Below, piece by piece: positions 16,938 to 26,976 of a DNA stretch of 64,000 nucleotides (position 1 is the stretch's first letter; each line of letters opens with the position of its first letter). This DNA is from Chryseobacterium viscerum. Lineage in GTDB: Bacteria; Bacteroidota; Bacteroidia; Flavobacteriales; Weeksellaceae. Made by a program: the position numbers and the translations under genes. The notes under the pieces are model-generated. The model saw nothing but the letters and a program-made list of their open reading frames with translations. It was not told where the DNA came from and searched no databases. The stretch lies in contig NZ_PPEG02000005.1 in the NCBI RefSeq assembly GCF_002899945.2, positions 186,001 through 250,000 of the forward strand, in the 5' to 3' direction.

Positions 16938-17080
16938 GGGTCGTTAGATTATTATAATTTTTAATAGTTAAATGATGAATCTGAAAATTATTATTTAGAT
17001 AACATTGGGTTCATTTTTGTTTATGGGGTAAATCCTACTTTGGCCGCAGAAAAAACAAAACAATTTTAACTCAAAAACTT

Positions 17081-18655
17081 ATGAATCAAATGTTTTCAAT
17101 AGTCCGGATTTTTTCGGTACTATGTCTTCTTACCCTTTTATCGTGTAGATCAGATCAGTTTCAGCCAGATGAAACCCTGTCTAATACACAGGAAAATGCC
17201 ATGAGAAGTGCTTTTCCGAATATTAAAGTATTATCTTACAATACATTTTTGTTGAAAGAACTCGCCGTGTCTGGTATGACACAATGGTCTCAGCAGGCGA
17301 GAGCACAGAAAATTGGTGAAGCTTCCTTTTTGAGAAACTATGATGTTCTGATGCTTCAGGAGTGCTTTGACAATGCAGCTTCCGATAAACTGCGTGAAAA
17401 ACTTCTTCCCAGTTTTCCTTATCAGACTCCTATAGTAGGACGAACAAAAGATGGTTGGAATAACACTTTCGGCCATTGGCGTGAGATCATCTCCGGCGGA
17501 TTCGAAGACGGAGGAGTAATGATTGCCAGTAAATATCCTATAGAAAGAATGGATCAGTTTATCTTTCCGGCAGGATGTTCTTATGATGGATACTGTCTGA
17601 AAGGTTTTGCTTACGCCCGAATATTAAAAGAAGGGAAACGTATCCACTTTATTGCAGTTCATGCACAGTCTACACAGCCATCTTGCAATGGAAAAGAGGT
17701 GGAAATCCGTAAACAGCAGTTGGGAATGATGAAATCATTTGTTGACCGATTGAATATTCCTGAAGATGAAATGGTAATCTATGGTGGAGATTTCAATATT
17801 ATAAAAGATACTCCCGAATATTCCAGTATGCTGCAAACCCTTAATGTAAATGCACCTACATACAAAGGATTAAAATATTCATGGGATACAAAAACCAATA
17901 TAATGGCTTCCTATCATTACCCCTATCCGGAAAATAAACGAGAATATCTTGATTATATTTTGGTTTCCAATGATCATCTTGTACCTCCAACTTGGCAAAA
18001 TATTGTATTTGATCCTGTATCTTCAAATCTTATGACTTATACGAATATAGCTGGAATTAAATATCATTGGACAGAATACTCAGATCATTATCCTGTAGAA
18101 GGGAATGTCTATTCGGATCAGAAAACGCCTACAAAAAGTTTAAAATTCAGAAAATACGACCGTATTTCGCTAAAATCTGTATCCACGGGAAAATACATCA
18201 GTACAAATCTATCAACACCTAATGACTGGCTGACTGTTACTTCTGTACTGCCAAGTGATGCAAGAACCTGGTTTAATATTGTGAATATCGGAGATTCTGA
18301 CAATTATTTTGATCTGAAAGAAGGATATGTAAGAGTAGAGAGCAGTGAAAGGCTCAACCATTTCTGGTATTGGTATTCTTCAGGCAGTGGAAGTTATTAT
18401 TTTTATCCAAAATATGGAAAGACTACTTACAACCTAAGAATTCAGATTGTAAAGAAAAAGGCAGGGAATTTTTCAAAAAGTATTGAAAATGGGGATATTG
18501 TCGCTTTCAAGGATACGACAGGAGTTGGAAATACATATTATCTGCAGGTCTATAATAAATCAGGAACAGATTGGATCTATCTGAATGGAACCAGTTTAAC
18601 TCCTGATGTGCAATTTGAAGTAAATATGAACAATACGGTTGCAGAACCTTTTTAG
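17081..18655 (+). CDS. Sphingomyelinase-like lipoprotein (endonuclease/exonuclease/phosphatase fold)
   Basis: 524 residues with a lipoprotein signal (LLSC, Cys ~22). Residues ~48-345 match bacterial neutral sphingomyelinase C: 'VLSYNTFLL' start, 'LMLQECFDN' (metal-binding E), 'GGVMIASKYPI', 'FIAVHAQST', 'YGGDFNI' and 'SDHYPVEG' (catalytic His region). The enzyme class cleaves phosphocholine from sphingomyelin in the presence of Mg2+. A C-terminal extra domain (~350-524), beta-rich with Trp/Tyr, has no counterpart in the short Bacillus enzyme and might bind membrane or carbohydrate. It may be a host-directed or lipid-scavenging factor. No operon partner. Confidence 0.88.
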   Translation: MNQMFSIVRIFSVLCLLTLLSCRSDQFQPDETLSNTQENAMRSAFPNIKVLSYNTFLLKELAVSGMTQWSQQARAQKIGEASFLRNYDVLMLQECFDNAASDKLREKLLPSFPYQTPIVGRTKDGWNNTFGHWREIISGGFEDGGVMIASKYPIERMDQFIFPAGCSYDGYCLKGFAYARILKEGKRIHFIAVHAQSTQPSCNGKEVEIRKQQLGMMKSFVDRLNIPEDEMVIYGGDFNIIKDTPEYSSMLQTLNVNAPTYKGLKYSWDTKTNIMASYHYPYPENKREYLDYILVSNDHLVPPTWQNIVFDPVSSNLMTYTNIAGIKYHWTEYSDHYPVEGNVYSDQKTPTKSLKFRKYDRISLKSVSTGKYISTNLSTPNDWLTVTSVLPSDARTWFNIVNIGDSDNYFDLKEGYVRVESSERLNHFWYWYSSGSGSYYFYPKYGKTTYNLRIQIVKKKAGNFSKSIENGDIVAFKDTTGVGNTYYLQVYNKSGTDWIYLNGTSLTPDVQFEVNMNNTVAEPF

Positions 18656-18679
18656 AATTACTCATTTATCTATATAACA

Positions 18680-18707
18680 AGCGGCTGCCTTTTGGCAGTC
18701 GCTTTTC
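18680..18707 (+). terminator. Terminator of the sphingomyelinase-like gene
   Basis: AGCGGCTGCC-TTTT-GGCAGTCGCT (18680-18703) followed by TTTT; one wobble in the stem. Confidence 0.7.
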
Positions 18708-18796
18708 AAATATAAAGATCAGGAAAAAATCACATTATTAGACCGCTAAAGATGAAGGGCTCTGTCATCCGATTATTCCTTGAAGGTATCAAATAA

Positions 18797-18830
18797 AAAA
18801 AGCAGAGACTAATTCTCTGCTTTTTCTTTT
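18797..18830 (-). terminator. Terminator of the MFS gene
   Basis: Stem AAGCAGAGA/TCTCTGCTT with A and T runs on both sides. It overlaps the last codons and stop of the minus-strand efflux gene (stop at 18809). Confidence 0.75.
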
Positions 18831-20014
18831 TTAACGGCTTGATTCATAATAAGGATAATCCCCAATAGGAAACAGGCGATGATCAGATAACGCCAGGAAA
18901 GGTCTTTTTGATCAGTTACCGTTCCGCTCACTGAAATGATAAAACTTGTTATTGAAGTAATCACATACACCAATCCTCCCATCAGTCCGCCGGCAGTTCC
19001 TGCATTTTTAGGAAAGTAAAGCATACTTGTCGTAAAAAATGAGGTAAATAAAATTCCGGAACAGATATGAATGAAAAAAGCAAAAGGAATCATAATGAAA
19101 AGACTTTGTGCGTAATAACTGGTGATGATCAAACCTGCAATCAGGATCAGCTGCAGAAGGATAGGCTGTAAGATTCTTGGTTTAAAATCAAGAGTCAGTC
19201 TGCGTTTTCCGATAAATCCGCCGATCATCCAGGAAAAACCTAAAATCAAGGTACAATATCCAATGACTACCGGAGTAAAATGAAAGGTATTTTCAATAAT
19301 AAAAGGTCCGGTAATATTAAACAACATCACAATAGAGTAGCTTAATCCCAAAATGAAAATTCCAAGCATGAAAATTCTGTTCTTAAGCATCATTTTGTAA
19401 AGGCTGATATTCTCTGACAGATCCAGTTTCTTTTTCTGAGGAAGACTTTCGCCACTGAAGAACCATTCGAAGAGGAAAAGAAGTCCGGCGTACGCAGCAA
19501 GAAAATAAAAATTAGCATGCCAGTTAAAAAGTTTTTCAAGATAGCCCCCTAAGAAAGGCGCCAGAATGGGTCCGCACGACCATACAATCGTAAAATAACT
19601 CAGATAATGTTTCACTTTCTCCGAATCATAAAGATCTACAAAAATAGCACGGGTTGCCACTACAAGAACAGAAACAGCCGCTCCCTGAAGAATACGAAGC
19701 AGACAGATCAGTAAAATACTGTTGGTCATGGTAATTAAAATACTGGTCAGAATCAATAGGAACAACGCTATCAATTTGGGACGATAACGGCCGATACTGT
19801 CCAGAATCCCTCCTACAAATAACTGTGAAATTCCGTAGCTCAGAAGATATGAAGTTAAAGTGATCTGGATATCTTTTTCTGAAACCATCATTTCTTTAGC
19901 CATAGAAGGGAATGATGGTAAATAAATATCCGTGACAAACCCGGAAAGCGGAATTGACACGAAAGCCATAATAGTAATTAATCTGATTCTTTTTTCAGAT
20001 GCATCTTTCAACAT
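18809..20014 (-). CDS. MFS drug efflux transporter, Bcr/CflA type
   Basis: 401 residues with about 12 membrane segments. The N terminus 'PLSGFVTDIYLPSFPSMAKEM' and motif 'GGILDSIGRYRPKL' (MFS motif A variant) are typical of the Bcr/CflA subfamily, as is 'CGPILAPFLGGYL' in helix 5 (antiporter motif C). It likely exports a small drug or metabolite with proton antiport. It has its own minus-strand box TATTTTTG (20036-20043) 22 bp before ATG 20014 and lies 88 bp after an AraC gene on the same strand, which probably controls it. Confidence 0.9.
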   Translation of the reverse strand: MLKDASEKRIRLITIMAFVSIPLSGFVTDIYLPSFPSMAKEMMVSEKDIQITLTSYLLSYGISQLFVGGILDSIGRYRPKLIALFLLILTSILITMTNSILLICLLRILQGAAVSVLVVATRAIFVDLYDSEKVKHYLSYFTIVWSCGPILAPFLGGYLEKLFNWHANFYFLAAYAGLLFLFEWFFSGESLPQKKKLDLSENISLYKMMLKNRIFMLGIFILGLSYSIVMLFNITGPFIIENTFHFTPVVIGYCTLILGFSWMIGGFIGKRRLTLDFKPRILQPILLQLILIAGLIITSYYAQSLFIMIPFAFFIHICSGILFTSFFTTSMLYFPKNAGTAGGLMGGLVYVITSITSFIISVSGTVTDQKDLSWRYLIIACFLLGIILIMNQAVKKEKAEN

Positions 20015-20035
20015 ATTCAGTCATTTTTTACCATG

Positions 20036-20043
20036 CAAAAATA
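20036..20043 (-). promoter_or_regulatory. Promoter -7 box of the MFS gene
   Basis: Minus-strand TATTTTTG, exact TAnnTTTG match, 22 bp before the start codon at 20014. Confidence 0.6.
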
Positions 20044-20102
20044 GCTCAAGAAATATAAATATGGATTTTAAAAGACAAAGTAAAAATTACAAAAATCAAA
20101 TA

Positions 20103-21017
20103 TTAAGATAAATTCTTAAATTTTAAGGGTGAAGTCTGGGCATGCTTTTTAAAGAAATTATTAAAATGGGCCGGCTGGTCAAAGCCTAAAGTGTAGCCTA
20201 TCTGAGCAATATCCCAATTGGTATACTTCAGCAGGTTTTTAGACTCTTCAAACATCTTTTCCTTAATGATCTGTGTTGTAGTAAGATTGGTGACAGATTT
20301 TACGGAAGAATTCAAATGATTGACATGCACATTGAGATGATCGGCAAAGTCGGAAGGACTTTTTAACGCGAGTGGATAAGCAGGAGAATCCAAAGGAAAC
20401 TGTTTATTGAGCAATTCGTCAAATAGCTTATAGAGTCGTACGTTCCCGGGGAGCTCATTGGGATTGATATCTTCTAAACGGTTTTCCAGTGCCAGATGCA
20501 TAACAGATGCCAGATTGCTTTTGATACTGCTGCAACGGAAAGGGTAGGAAGAATTATTCATCCTGTAGATTTGATCAAAATAAAGAGTAGCCAGCTCGGT
20601 CTGTTCGTCCGTCAGAAAAACAACCGGTTTGCTCCATTCCTTGAACATCGAAGTTTTTTTAAACAGGTTAAATTCTGAATTTCCATTAAAAAACTCCTGA
20701 TTGAAAAGGCAGAAATACCCTTCCTGAAAATCACTCTCACATTCCCAGGAATACGGGATACTTGGAGAAGGGAAAAATAGAGCCGGACGGTCAATATACA
20801 ACTGATGCGTACCATAATGAATGGTGCCCTTTCCTATGATAAAACTTATTTTATAATAATCACGGCGGTTATAGGGACTCTTGAAGCTGCAATATCTCCG
20901 CATCGAAATATTGAAATGGGACTTGCCTGTTTCAAACTCCTCCGAATCAAACATTTTGACCTCGTTTTTACGGATACGTCTGTAATAGTCTTCTATAGTT
21001 TCCAGTTGATCACTCAT
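20103..21017 (-). CDS. AraC family transcriptional regulator
   Basis: 304 residues. An N-terminal cupin-like effector domain (~40-130) is followed by an AraC double helix-turn-helix (~205-304; 'FADHLNVHVNHLNSSVKSV' and 'QIGYTLGFDQPAHFNNFFKKHAQTSPLKFK'). It is clearly homologous to the AraC protein at 53372-54310 (shared 'PYNRR.YYKISFI' and 'PYxW' in the sensor domain). TATATTTG-like box TATCTTTG is at 21037-21044. Likely targets are itself and the efflux gene downstream. Confidence 0.9.
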   Translation of the reverse strand: MSDQLETIEDYYRRIRKNEVKMFDSEEFETGKSHFNISMRRYCSFKSPYNRRDYYKISFIIGKGTIHYGTHQLYIDRPALFFPSPSIPYSWECESDFQEGYFCLFNQEFFNGNSEFNLFKKTSMFKEWSKPVVFLTDEQTELATLYFDQIYRMNNSSYPFRCSSIKSNLASVMHLALENRLEDINPNELPGNVRLYKLFDELLNKQFPLDSPAYPLALKSPSDFADHLNVHVNHLNSSVKSVTNLTTTQIIKEKMFEESKNLLKYTNWDIAQIGYTLGFDQPAHFNNFFKKHAQTSPLKFKNLS

Positions 21018-21036
21018 AAGTAAAAATTATAAAAAT

Positions 21037-21044
21037 CAAAGATA
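21037..21044 (-). promoter_or_regulatory. Promoter -7 box of the AraC gene at 21017
   Basis: Minus-strand TATCTTTG, exact TAnnTTTG match, 19 bp before the start codon. No gene is seen in the rest of 21045-21197. Confidence 0.6.
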
Positions 21045-21197
21045 AACAAACTCGTGTTCACTTACATTAATTTTAAGTGAAATAATAAAAATGAGAATTA
21101 TAGCTTACTTCAATAATATCAATATTAAAAAGGGTCTTACTTATTATAAAATATACAGAAACATCCGTGTAAACCTGAGAAATCTGTAGTTGAAAAT

Positions 21198-21713
21198 CTA
21201 ATTTTTATTAATCTCCAATTCTAAAATATGCGATGGAAGCTGAAAAGGACCCGCCTTTGAACTGACTGTAGACATAAAACCAGATTCTTTTAAAAACTCC
21301 TGAAGCGGATCGTGATCCAGCATATTGATCCAGATAATATCTGTAAAACTCACAGCCGATCTGCATTTCTTCCAAAGCGACAGCCTTACCTCCGCTGAAT
21401 CAAATTCTGAAGGAATGACAAAACTGATTTCTGTAGCCCTTTTTCCATCAGGTATTCCGGGATGCAGAGAACCACTTTTTATAATACTGTACCCGATGGG
21501 TTTCTGATCAGCATAGGTCATAATGAGCTGGTTAGAAAGATTGTTCAGTTCATTGATCATCTTTCTTGGATCTATTTCATGGTGAATGTATTTTTTAATG
21601 TCCTCTTCACTTACAAACTCCTTGTGCAATGTATAAATTGAAGAATCCATAATGGTTATAAGATCAGAAATTCCCTCTTCAGAACCTACCTTAAATTTTG
21701 AAATGATATCCAT
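21198..21713 (-). CDS. GNAT-like acetyltransferase, probable
   Basis: 171 residues. The layout fits a small GNAT enzyme: 'MTYADQKPIGYSIIKSGS' (beta4 region ~88-105), 'ATEISFVIPSEF...EVRLSLWKKC' where the acetyl-CoA loop should lie (~118-140), and 'INMLDHDPLQEFLKESGFMST' (~150-165) as the typical C-terminal 'N..A...Y.k.GF' stretch. The Q/RxxGxG/A loop is not well conserved, so catalytic activity is uncertain. It is divergent from the MocR-type regulator at 21833, which may regulate it. Confidence 0.7.
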   Translation of the reverse strand: MDIISKFKVGSEEGISDLITIMDSSIYTLHKEFVSEEDIKKYIHHEIDPRKMINELNNLSNQLIMTYADQKPIGYSIIKSGSLHPGIPDGKRATEISFVIPSEFDSAEVRLSLWKKCRSAVSFTDIIWINMLDHDPLQEFLKESGFMSTVSSKAGPFQLPSHILELEINKN

Positions 21714-21783
21714 GGGGCTTTTTTTTTATTCAAAATTATAAGTTTAATCCTTTCAAAAGGGATACAGTTCGCTAAAATATAAC

Positions 21784-21822
21784 CAGTACAGAAAGGTATT
21801 TTTGTAAATTTGTTCAGTACAG
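21784..21822 (+). promoter_or_regulatory. MocR promoter with CAGTACAG direct repeats
   Basis: CAGTACAG occurs at 21784-21791 and 21815-21822, 31 bp apart (three helical turns), bracketing a plus-strand -7 box TATTTTTG (21797-21804). A related ATACAGT lies near 21762. MocR/PdxR regulators typically bind spaced direct repeats at their own promoters. Confidence 0.5.
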
Positions 21823-21832
21823 TTGTTGTGTT

Positions 21833-23248
21833 ATGATGAAACCTTATAAGTATGAAGTTTTTACGAAAGTAATAGAGGAGCAGATCCGCAACGGAATCCT
21901 ACAAAAAAATGAAAGACTTCCCTCTGTTCGGGAGATTAAAGAAAAATACAGGCTGAGTAAAAGCTCAGTACAAAATGGATTTGAATATCTTATGATCAAA
22001 GGGTTGATCAGGAGCAATCCTCGGTCTGGTTATTTTGTTACAGAAATTCAGGAAGAAAATATTCCGGAGGCGAAGACAACGCTGCCTGCGGTTGTGAGGG
22101 ATGAGGTGTTTATGAAAAATATGATGCTGACTTCCAAAAGAACTTCAGAATTCAGTTCTTTCAATACAGCGGTTCCGGGAGATTTGCTCATTCCGCAGAA
22201 GCTTGTCCTGAGAACTATGCAGGAAGTGATTCGTGAAAAAGGAGCAGCCTTGCTCAGATATTATCCTTCCAACGGGTTGGAAGCATTAAGGAAACATATT
22301 GCAAAACAAATGGGAGCTTACGGCGGCACCATCAATCCTGATGAAATCATTATTACAGATGGCGCTTTGCAGGCACTCACAATCGCTTTAAAATCGGTCA
22401 CTAAAGCTGGGGATGTGGTGGCTGTTGATAGTCCGTGTGTGTTTTCTGTGCTGGAGGTGATTGCCCATCTGGACCTGAAAGTGCTGGAGGTTCCTATACA
22501 TTATAGAAGTGGTTTTGATACGGAATACCTGCGGAAAGTCTGTGAAGAAAATGATATCCGGGCTCTTGTCACTACTCCGAACTATCATAACCCTACAGGA
22601 ATGATGATGAGTGATGAAATGAAAAAAGAAATCATTAGTATTGCAGAATTCCATCAGCTATGTGTCATTGAGAATGATATGTATTCTGATCTTTATTTTG
22701 GGGAACAAAGACCACGCAGTATAAAAAGCTTTGATAAAAATGGGGTAGTAATGACCTATTCCTCATTTTCAAAAACATTAGCGCCTGGAATTCGGTTAGG
22801 ATGGCTGTATGCAGGAGATTTTTATGCAAAATCAGAAAGAGCAAGATTTGCTTTGGGACGCTCTGTTTCTCCTATTTATCAAGAACTGGTTCTGAAGCTC
22901 CTGCAGGGGAGCAGCTATGAAAGGCATCTGCGCTCATTCCGGAAAAAGCTAAGCCAGCAGGCAGTTCAGGTATTGGACGCTTTAAGAAATTCTTTTCCTG
23001 AAGATTCCTATTTTCACAGACCTCAGGGTGGATACAGTATTTGGGGACAACTTCCAGCAAATATAGATAAGGAAAGATTCTATCAGTATTGTGAGAAACA
23101 TCAGATTTTATTTACTCCCGGAGATACCTTTTCTTTTACGGATAAATACCACTATCATTTCCGGATTGTTTTTGCAGAACGAATTACTTCTGAAAGCATT
23201 ATTTTATTGGAAAATGCGGGACGAAAAGCAAAGGAACTATTGTTGTAA
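21833..23248 (+). CDS. MocR/PdxR-type regulator (GntR helix-turn-helix fused to aminotransferase fold)
   Basis: 471 residues. An N-terminal GntR winged helix (~1-75: 'QIRNGILQKNERLPSVREIKEKYRLSKSSVQNGFEYL') is joined to a class I aminotransferase-like domain (~110-465). The PLP lysine lies in 'YSSFSKTLAPGIRLGW' (~308), with 'NYHNPTGMMM' (Asn pocket) and 'ENDMYSDLYF' (Asp). MocR proteins use PLP or PLP-amino acid adducts as effectors and often control pyridoxal synthesis or amino-acid metabolism; here the divergent target is the GNAT-like gene. Starts at 21833 and 21836 are both possible. Confidence 0.93.
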   Translation: MMKPYKYEVFTKVIEEQIRNGILQKNERLPSVREIKEKYRLSKSSVQNGFEYLMIKGLIRSNPRSGYFVTEIQEENIPEAKTTLPAVVRDEVFMKNMMLTSKRTSEFSSFNTAVPGDLLIPQKLVLRTMQEVIREKGAALLRYYPSNGLEALRKHIAKQMGAYGGTINPDEIIITDGALQALTIALKSVTKAGDVVAVDSPCVFSVLEVIAHLDLKVLEVPIHYRSGFDTEYLRKVCEENDIRALVTTPNYHNPTGMMMSDEMKKEIISIAEFHQLCVIENDMYSDLYFGEQRPRSIKSFDKNGVVMTYSSFSKTLAPGIRLGWLYAGDFYAKSERARFALGRSVSPIYQELVLKLLQGSSYERHLRSFRKKLSQQAVQVLDALRNSFPEDSYFHRPQGGYSIWGQLPANIDKERFYQYCEKHQILFTPGDTFSFTDKYHYHFRIVFAERITSESIILLENAGRKAKELLL

Positions 23249-23521
23249 ACCCATAAGAATAATGAAGTTAGTAAGAACGGGTAAGAAATCAGATGAATTT
23301 TAAATGAATGATTGACTTATTTTTCTTCAATTCTTACAGGTTTTTAATTGATTCTTAATGGGTTAAAATGGATTCTGTTTTCAGATTGAAATTGGTATCC
23401 GATTTCCTGCCATCATTTGATTTTATTTTAAAAATTAAATTGAATTGAAGAAAGACTCAAAAAAAATAATCAAAACCACTATTTTTTTTCAACACAATTA
23501 GGCTGGAATCACCATAAAACC

Positions 23522-23529
23522 TATATTTG
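23522..23529 (+). promoter_or_regulatory. Promoter -7 box of the histone H1-like gene
   Basis: TATATTTG, an exact match to TAnnTTTG, 20 bp before the ATG at 23550. The preceding 23249-23520 stretch is AT-rich with no gene that I can support. Confidence 0.6.
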
Positions 23530-23549
23530 CAGCCTAAATTTTTAAATAA

Positions 23550-23726
23550 ATGAAAGAACTAATTGAAAAAATTAACGCAGAATTTGAGGCGTTCACAACT
23601 GAGGCAAACCAACAAGCGGAAAAAGGAAACAAAGCAGCTGGTACAAGAGCTCGTAAAGCAGCTTTAGAACTAAGCAAATTGTTCAAAGATTTCAGAAAAG
23701 TTTCTGTAGAAGAAGCTAAGAAATAA
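23550..23726 (+). CDS. Histone H1-like small basic protein (Hc1 family)
   Basis: 58 residues: an acidic helical N terminus (MKELIEKINAEFEAF) followed by a Lys/Ala-rich stretch with KGNKAAGTRARKAALELSKL and a KVSVEEAKK tail. This matches the short histone H1/Hc1-type proteins that are common and highly expressed in Bacteroidota and are thought to coat DNA. It has its own -7 box and a perfect terminator 12 bp downstream, so it is a monocistronic gene. Confidence 0.85.
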   Translation: MKELIEKINAEFEAFTTEANQQAEKGNKAAGTRARKAALELSKLFKDFRKVSVEEAKK

Positions 23727-23737
23727 TTTACCTTTAG

Positions 23738-23761
23738 CCGGCTTTTGAAGCCGGTTTTTTT
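23738..23761 (+). terminator. Terminator of the histone H1-like gene
   Basis: CCGGCTT-TTG-AAGCCGG (23738-23754) followed by seven T. Confidence 0.85.
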
Positions 23762-23799
23762 ATCCCCTGCCGAATCTGAAATAGGGCGAAATTTTTTAA

Positions 23800-23907
23800 A
23801 TTGTACTTTTTAAGATCAGTATCTGGGATAATATACCTTTAAAAGAGGTAAAAAAGGGAACAACATTGCTTTCCGAAGAAGAACAGTTATTTCTTAAAGG
23901 AAAATAA
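23800..23907 (+). pseudogene. Possible gene remnant, 35 codons without a start
   Basis: An open frame from 23800 to the stop at 23905-23907 encodes a charged C-terminal-like stretch (PLKEVKKGTTLLSEEEQ) but contains no ATG, GTG or TTG start that fits, and nothing precedes it. It looks like the tail of a lost gene. A hairpin with T run (AAAGAC...GTCTTTTTTT, 23929-23960) follows and could be its old terminator. Confidence 0.3.
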
Positions 23908-24100
23908 GAACTCGACTTCAGAAAAATACATAAAGACTGTCTTATTGATGGTCTTTTTTTATGGATTATAGTTATTCTTTGATTTTTGTTCTTTAATAGG
24001 GATGAAAAAGTTAATAATATCTATGAAAAGGCTCTTTTTTAGGCTCAATCTTTCACCATCTCCCTAATTTCTTTTATCTTTAAACCAATCAATATATATT

Positions 24101-25672
24101 ATGAGGATAAATAGATTTTTTGCAGTGCCTGTCGTAGTGCTGGCTGCTCAGTTTTCCTGGGCTCAGGTAAAGGTTGACCCCAAAGAAAGGTTAAACCCTA
24201 TCGTAAAAAGTTTTGTAGATGAAGTAAATAATAATTCCCAGTTGGAAAATCTTGCCTACGAGCTGTTGGACGGTATTGGTCCCCGTCTTGTAGGAACTCC
24301 TGAAATGCTTGCCGCAAACGAGTGGAGTGCAGGTAAACTTCGTTCATGGGGAGTAGATGCCAATCTTCAGCAATTCGGAACATGGAAGGGATGGCAGAGA
24401 GGTACCACTCATGTTGATATGACTTATCCACGGATGAAATCTCTATCTGCAACGCAGCTTGCGTGGAGCCCGGCTACTAAAAAAGCGATTGAAGCAGAAG
24501 TAATTATTCTTCCTAAAGTATCTTCAAAAGCTGAGTTTGAGCAATGGCTTCCTTCTGTAAAAGGAAAAATAGTGCTGATGGCACAATATCAGAAAATAGG
24601 ACGTTCTGATGAGCAGATCAAAGAATTTGCTACTCCGGAACTGTATGAAAAGCTTAAAGCAGAAAAAGATCAGGCTGCTAAAGATTTCACAGCTTATGTA
24701 AAGAACATCGGATATGATAATAACAGTCTTCCGGATGCTCTGGAAAAAGCAGGAGCGGCAGGAATTGCTATTTCAAACTGGACTGGAATCATGGGGGCAA
24801 ACAGAATATTCGGAGCAAAAACAACCAAAATTCCTATGGTTGATATTGATGTAGAAGATTATGGAATGCTTTACAGAATGGCAGAAAAAGGAGCTCAGCC
24901 TAAAATCAAAATTGATGCCCAGTCAAAAATACTTCCTGAAGCCAAAAGTTTTAATACAATCGGGATGATCAAAGGGAAAGAAAAGCCTGATGAATATGTC
25001 ATTCTATCCGCTCACCTGGATTCGTGGGACGGAGCTCAGGGAGCTACAGATAACGGAACCGGTACAATTACCATGCTGGAAACCATGAGGATTCTTAAAA
25101 AATATTATCCTAATAACAAGAGAACTATCGTGATCGGACTTTGGGGAAGTGAAGAGCAGGGATTGAATGGTTCCAGAGGCTTTGTTGCAGATAATCCTCA
25201 GATTATAAAAGGAGTACAGGCTGCTTTTAACCAGGATAACGGGACAGGACGCGTTGTGAATATCAGCGGTCAGGGATTTGTAAAAGCGTATGATTATGTT
25301 GGGAAGTGGCTTGATGGCGTTCCAAAAGCGGTAAAAAGCCATATTAAAACTGATTTCCCAGGAATGCCGGGGGGCGGTGGTTCTGACCACGCTTCATTTG
25401 TAGCAGCAGGAGTACCCGGAATTTCTTTAGGTTCGCTGAACTGGGGGTATTTCGGATATACATGGCATACGACAAAAGATACCTATGACAAAATCGTTTT
25501 CGATGAGGTGAAAAATAATGTGATTCTAACGGCTGCATTAGCATATATGGCGTCTGAAGATCCAGAATTCAGCAACAGAGAAAAAAGAGTAATGCCTCAG
25601 GACGAGAAAGGAGATACGGTAAAATGGCCGGAACTAAAAGAGCCTAGAAGGAGCTCTAAGGATTATAAATAA
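24101..25672 (+). CDS. Secreted M28 family zinc aminopeptidase with PA domain
   Basis: 523 residues with a signal peptide (residues 1-21, ...FSWAQ). A protease-associated insert (~130-275) precedes the M28 catalytic domain: 'SAHLDSWDGAQGATDNGTG' (His and Asp zinc ligands, ~307-325), 'GLWGSEEQGLNGS' (catalytic E and E ligand, ~347), 'NQDNGTG' and 'GGGGSDHASF' (~428) with the last ligand His in 'YTWHTTKDTYD'. All ligands seem present. It probably trims peptides in the periplasm or outside the cell. Terminated by the hairpin at 25705-25736. Confidence 0.93.
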   Translation: MRINRFFAVPVVVLAAQFSWAQVKVDPKERLNPIVKSFVDEVNNNSQLENLAYELLDGIGPRLVGTPEMLAANEWSAGKLRSWGVDANLQQFGTWKGWQRGTTHVDMTYPRMKSLSATQLAWSPATKKAIEAEVIILPKVSSKAEFEQWLPSVKGKIVLMAQYQKIGRSDEQIKEFATPELYEKLKAEKDQAAKDFTAYVKNIGYDNNSLPDALEKAGAAGIAISNWTGIMGANRIFGAKTTKIPMVDIDVEDYGMLYRMAEKGAQPKIKIDAQSKILPEAKSFNTIGMIKGKEKPDEYVILSAHLDSWDGAQGATDNGTGTITMLETMRILKKYYPNNKRTIVIGLWGSEEQGLNGSRGFVADNPQIIKGVQAAFNQDNGTGRVVNISGQGFVKAYDYVGKWLDGVPKAVKSHIKTDFPGMPGGGGSDHASFVAAGVPGISLGSLNWGYFGYTWHTTKDTYDKIVFDEVKNNVILTAALAYMASEDPEFSNREKRVMPQDEKGDTVKWPELKEPRRSSKDYK

Positions 25673-25704
25673 AATTCTATTCTAAGAGTAGGGTTAAATA
25701 GTAT

Positions 25705-25736
25705 AAAAAAGGCTGCCTAAAGGGCAGCCTTTTTAG
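25705..25736. terminator. Bidirectional terminator between M28 and RDD genes
   Basis: AAAAAGGCTGCC/GGCAGCCTTTTT stem with a short loop; it overlaps the end of the converging gene at 25717. Confidence 0.8.
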
Positions 25737-26282
25737 ATTCCTGCTGAAGCAGTTCTCTTATTTCTTTTATCTTATTTTCTTTCACAATATGGGTTTTACA
25801 GATCTTATTATTCAAATGCATGCTGAAGTTCATTTGAGTGCCTTGTGTTTCCCAGGTATGACTGGGAGGAGGCGTGTAATCTGTTAAAATCGGGCAAAAG
25901 TTGGCCAGGCACAAAATATTTCTTAACAATGATTTTATAAAACCTGGCTGATTTCCATGATCATCAAGGATTTTAAGCTTAAAAATTTTCTTGCCTAAAG
26001 TGGTTCCAAAATACCATTCACAAAATGTTCCCGATATAATCACACAAGGAATGGAAAGGACGATACCTAAAAAGACAGGCAGATGAAATATGAATACGAA
26101 TATCATGAAAAACGGAATCATATCAATCACTTTGGAAAAAAGGCGTTCCGTTTCATTTCCTTTATGAGTAGGAACGTAAGGCAACTCATATTCGAATTCG
26201 TTATAGATCCTGTTTCCCAATTCATCAAAATGTCGGGTAGGTCTGTGAATAATTCTCTTTTCTTTAAGCTCAGATATCTTCA

Positions 26283-26283
<1 letters not shown>
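25717..26283 (-). CDS. RDD family membrane protein
   Basis: 188 residues with two hydrophobic segments (~54-72 and ~74-92), 'RLFSKVIDMIPFF' and 'YFGTTLGKKIFKLKILDDHG', the R..D and (T/S)xGK features of RDD proteins, followed by a soluble tail rich in charged residues. The function of RDD proteins is not settled; some are linked to ion transport. Its ATG overlaps the HAD stop by one base (TAATG), so it is translationally coupled to that gene. Confidence 0.8.
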
Positions 26284-26957
<674 letters not shown>

Positions 26958-26976
26958 TTACAATACAATCATTAAA

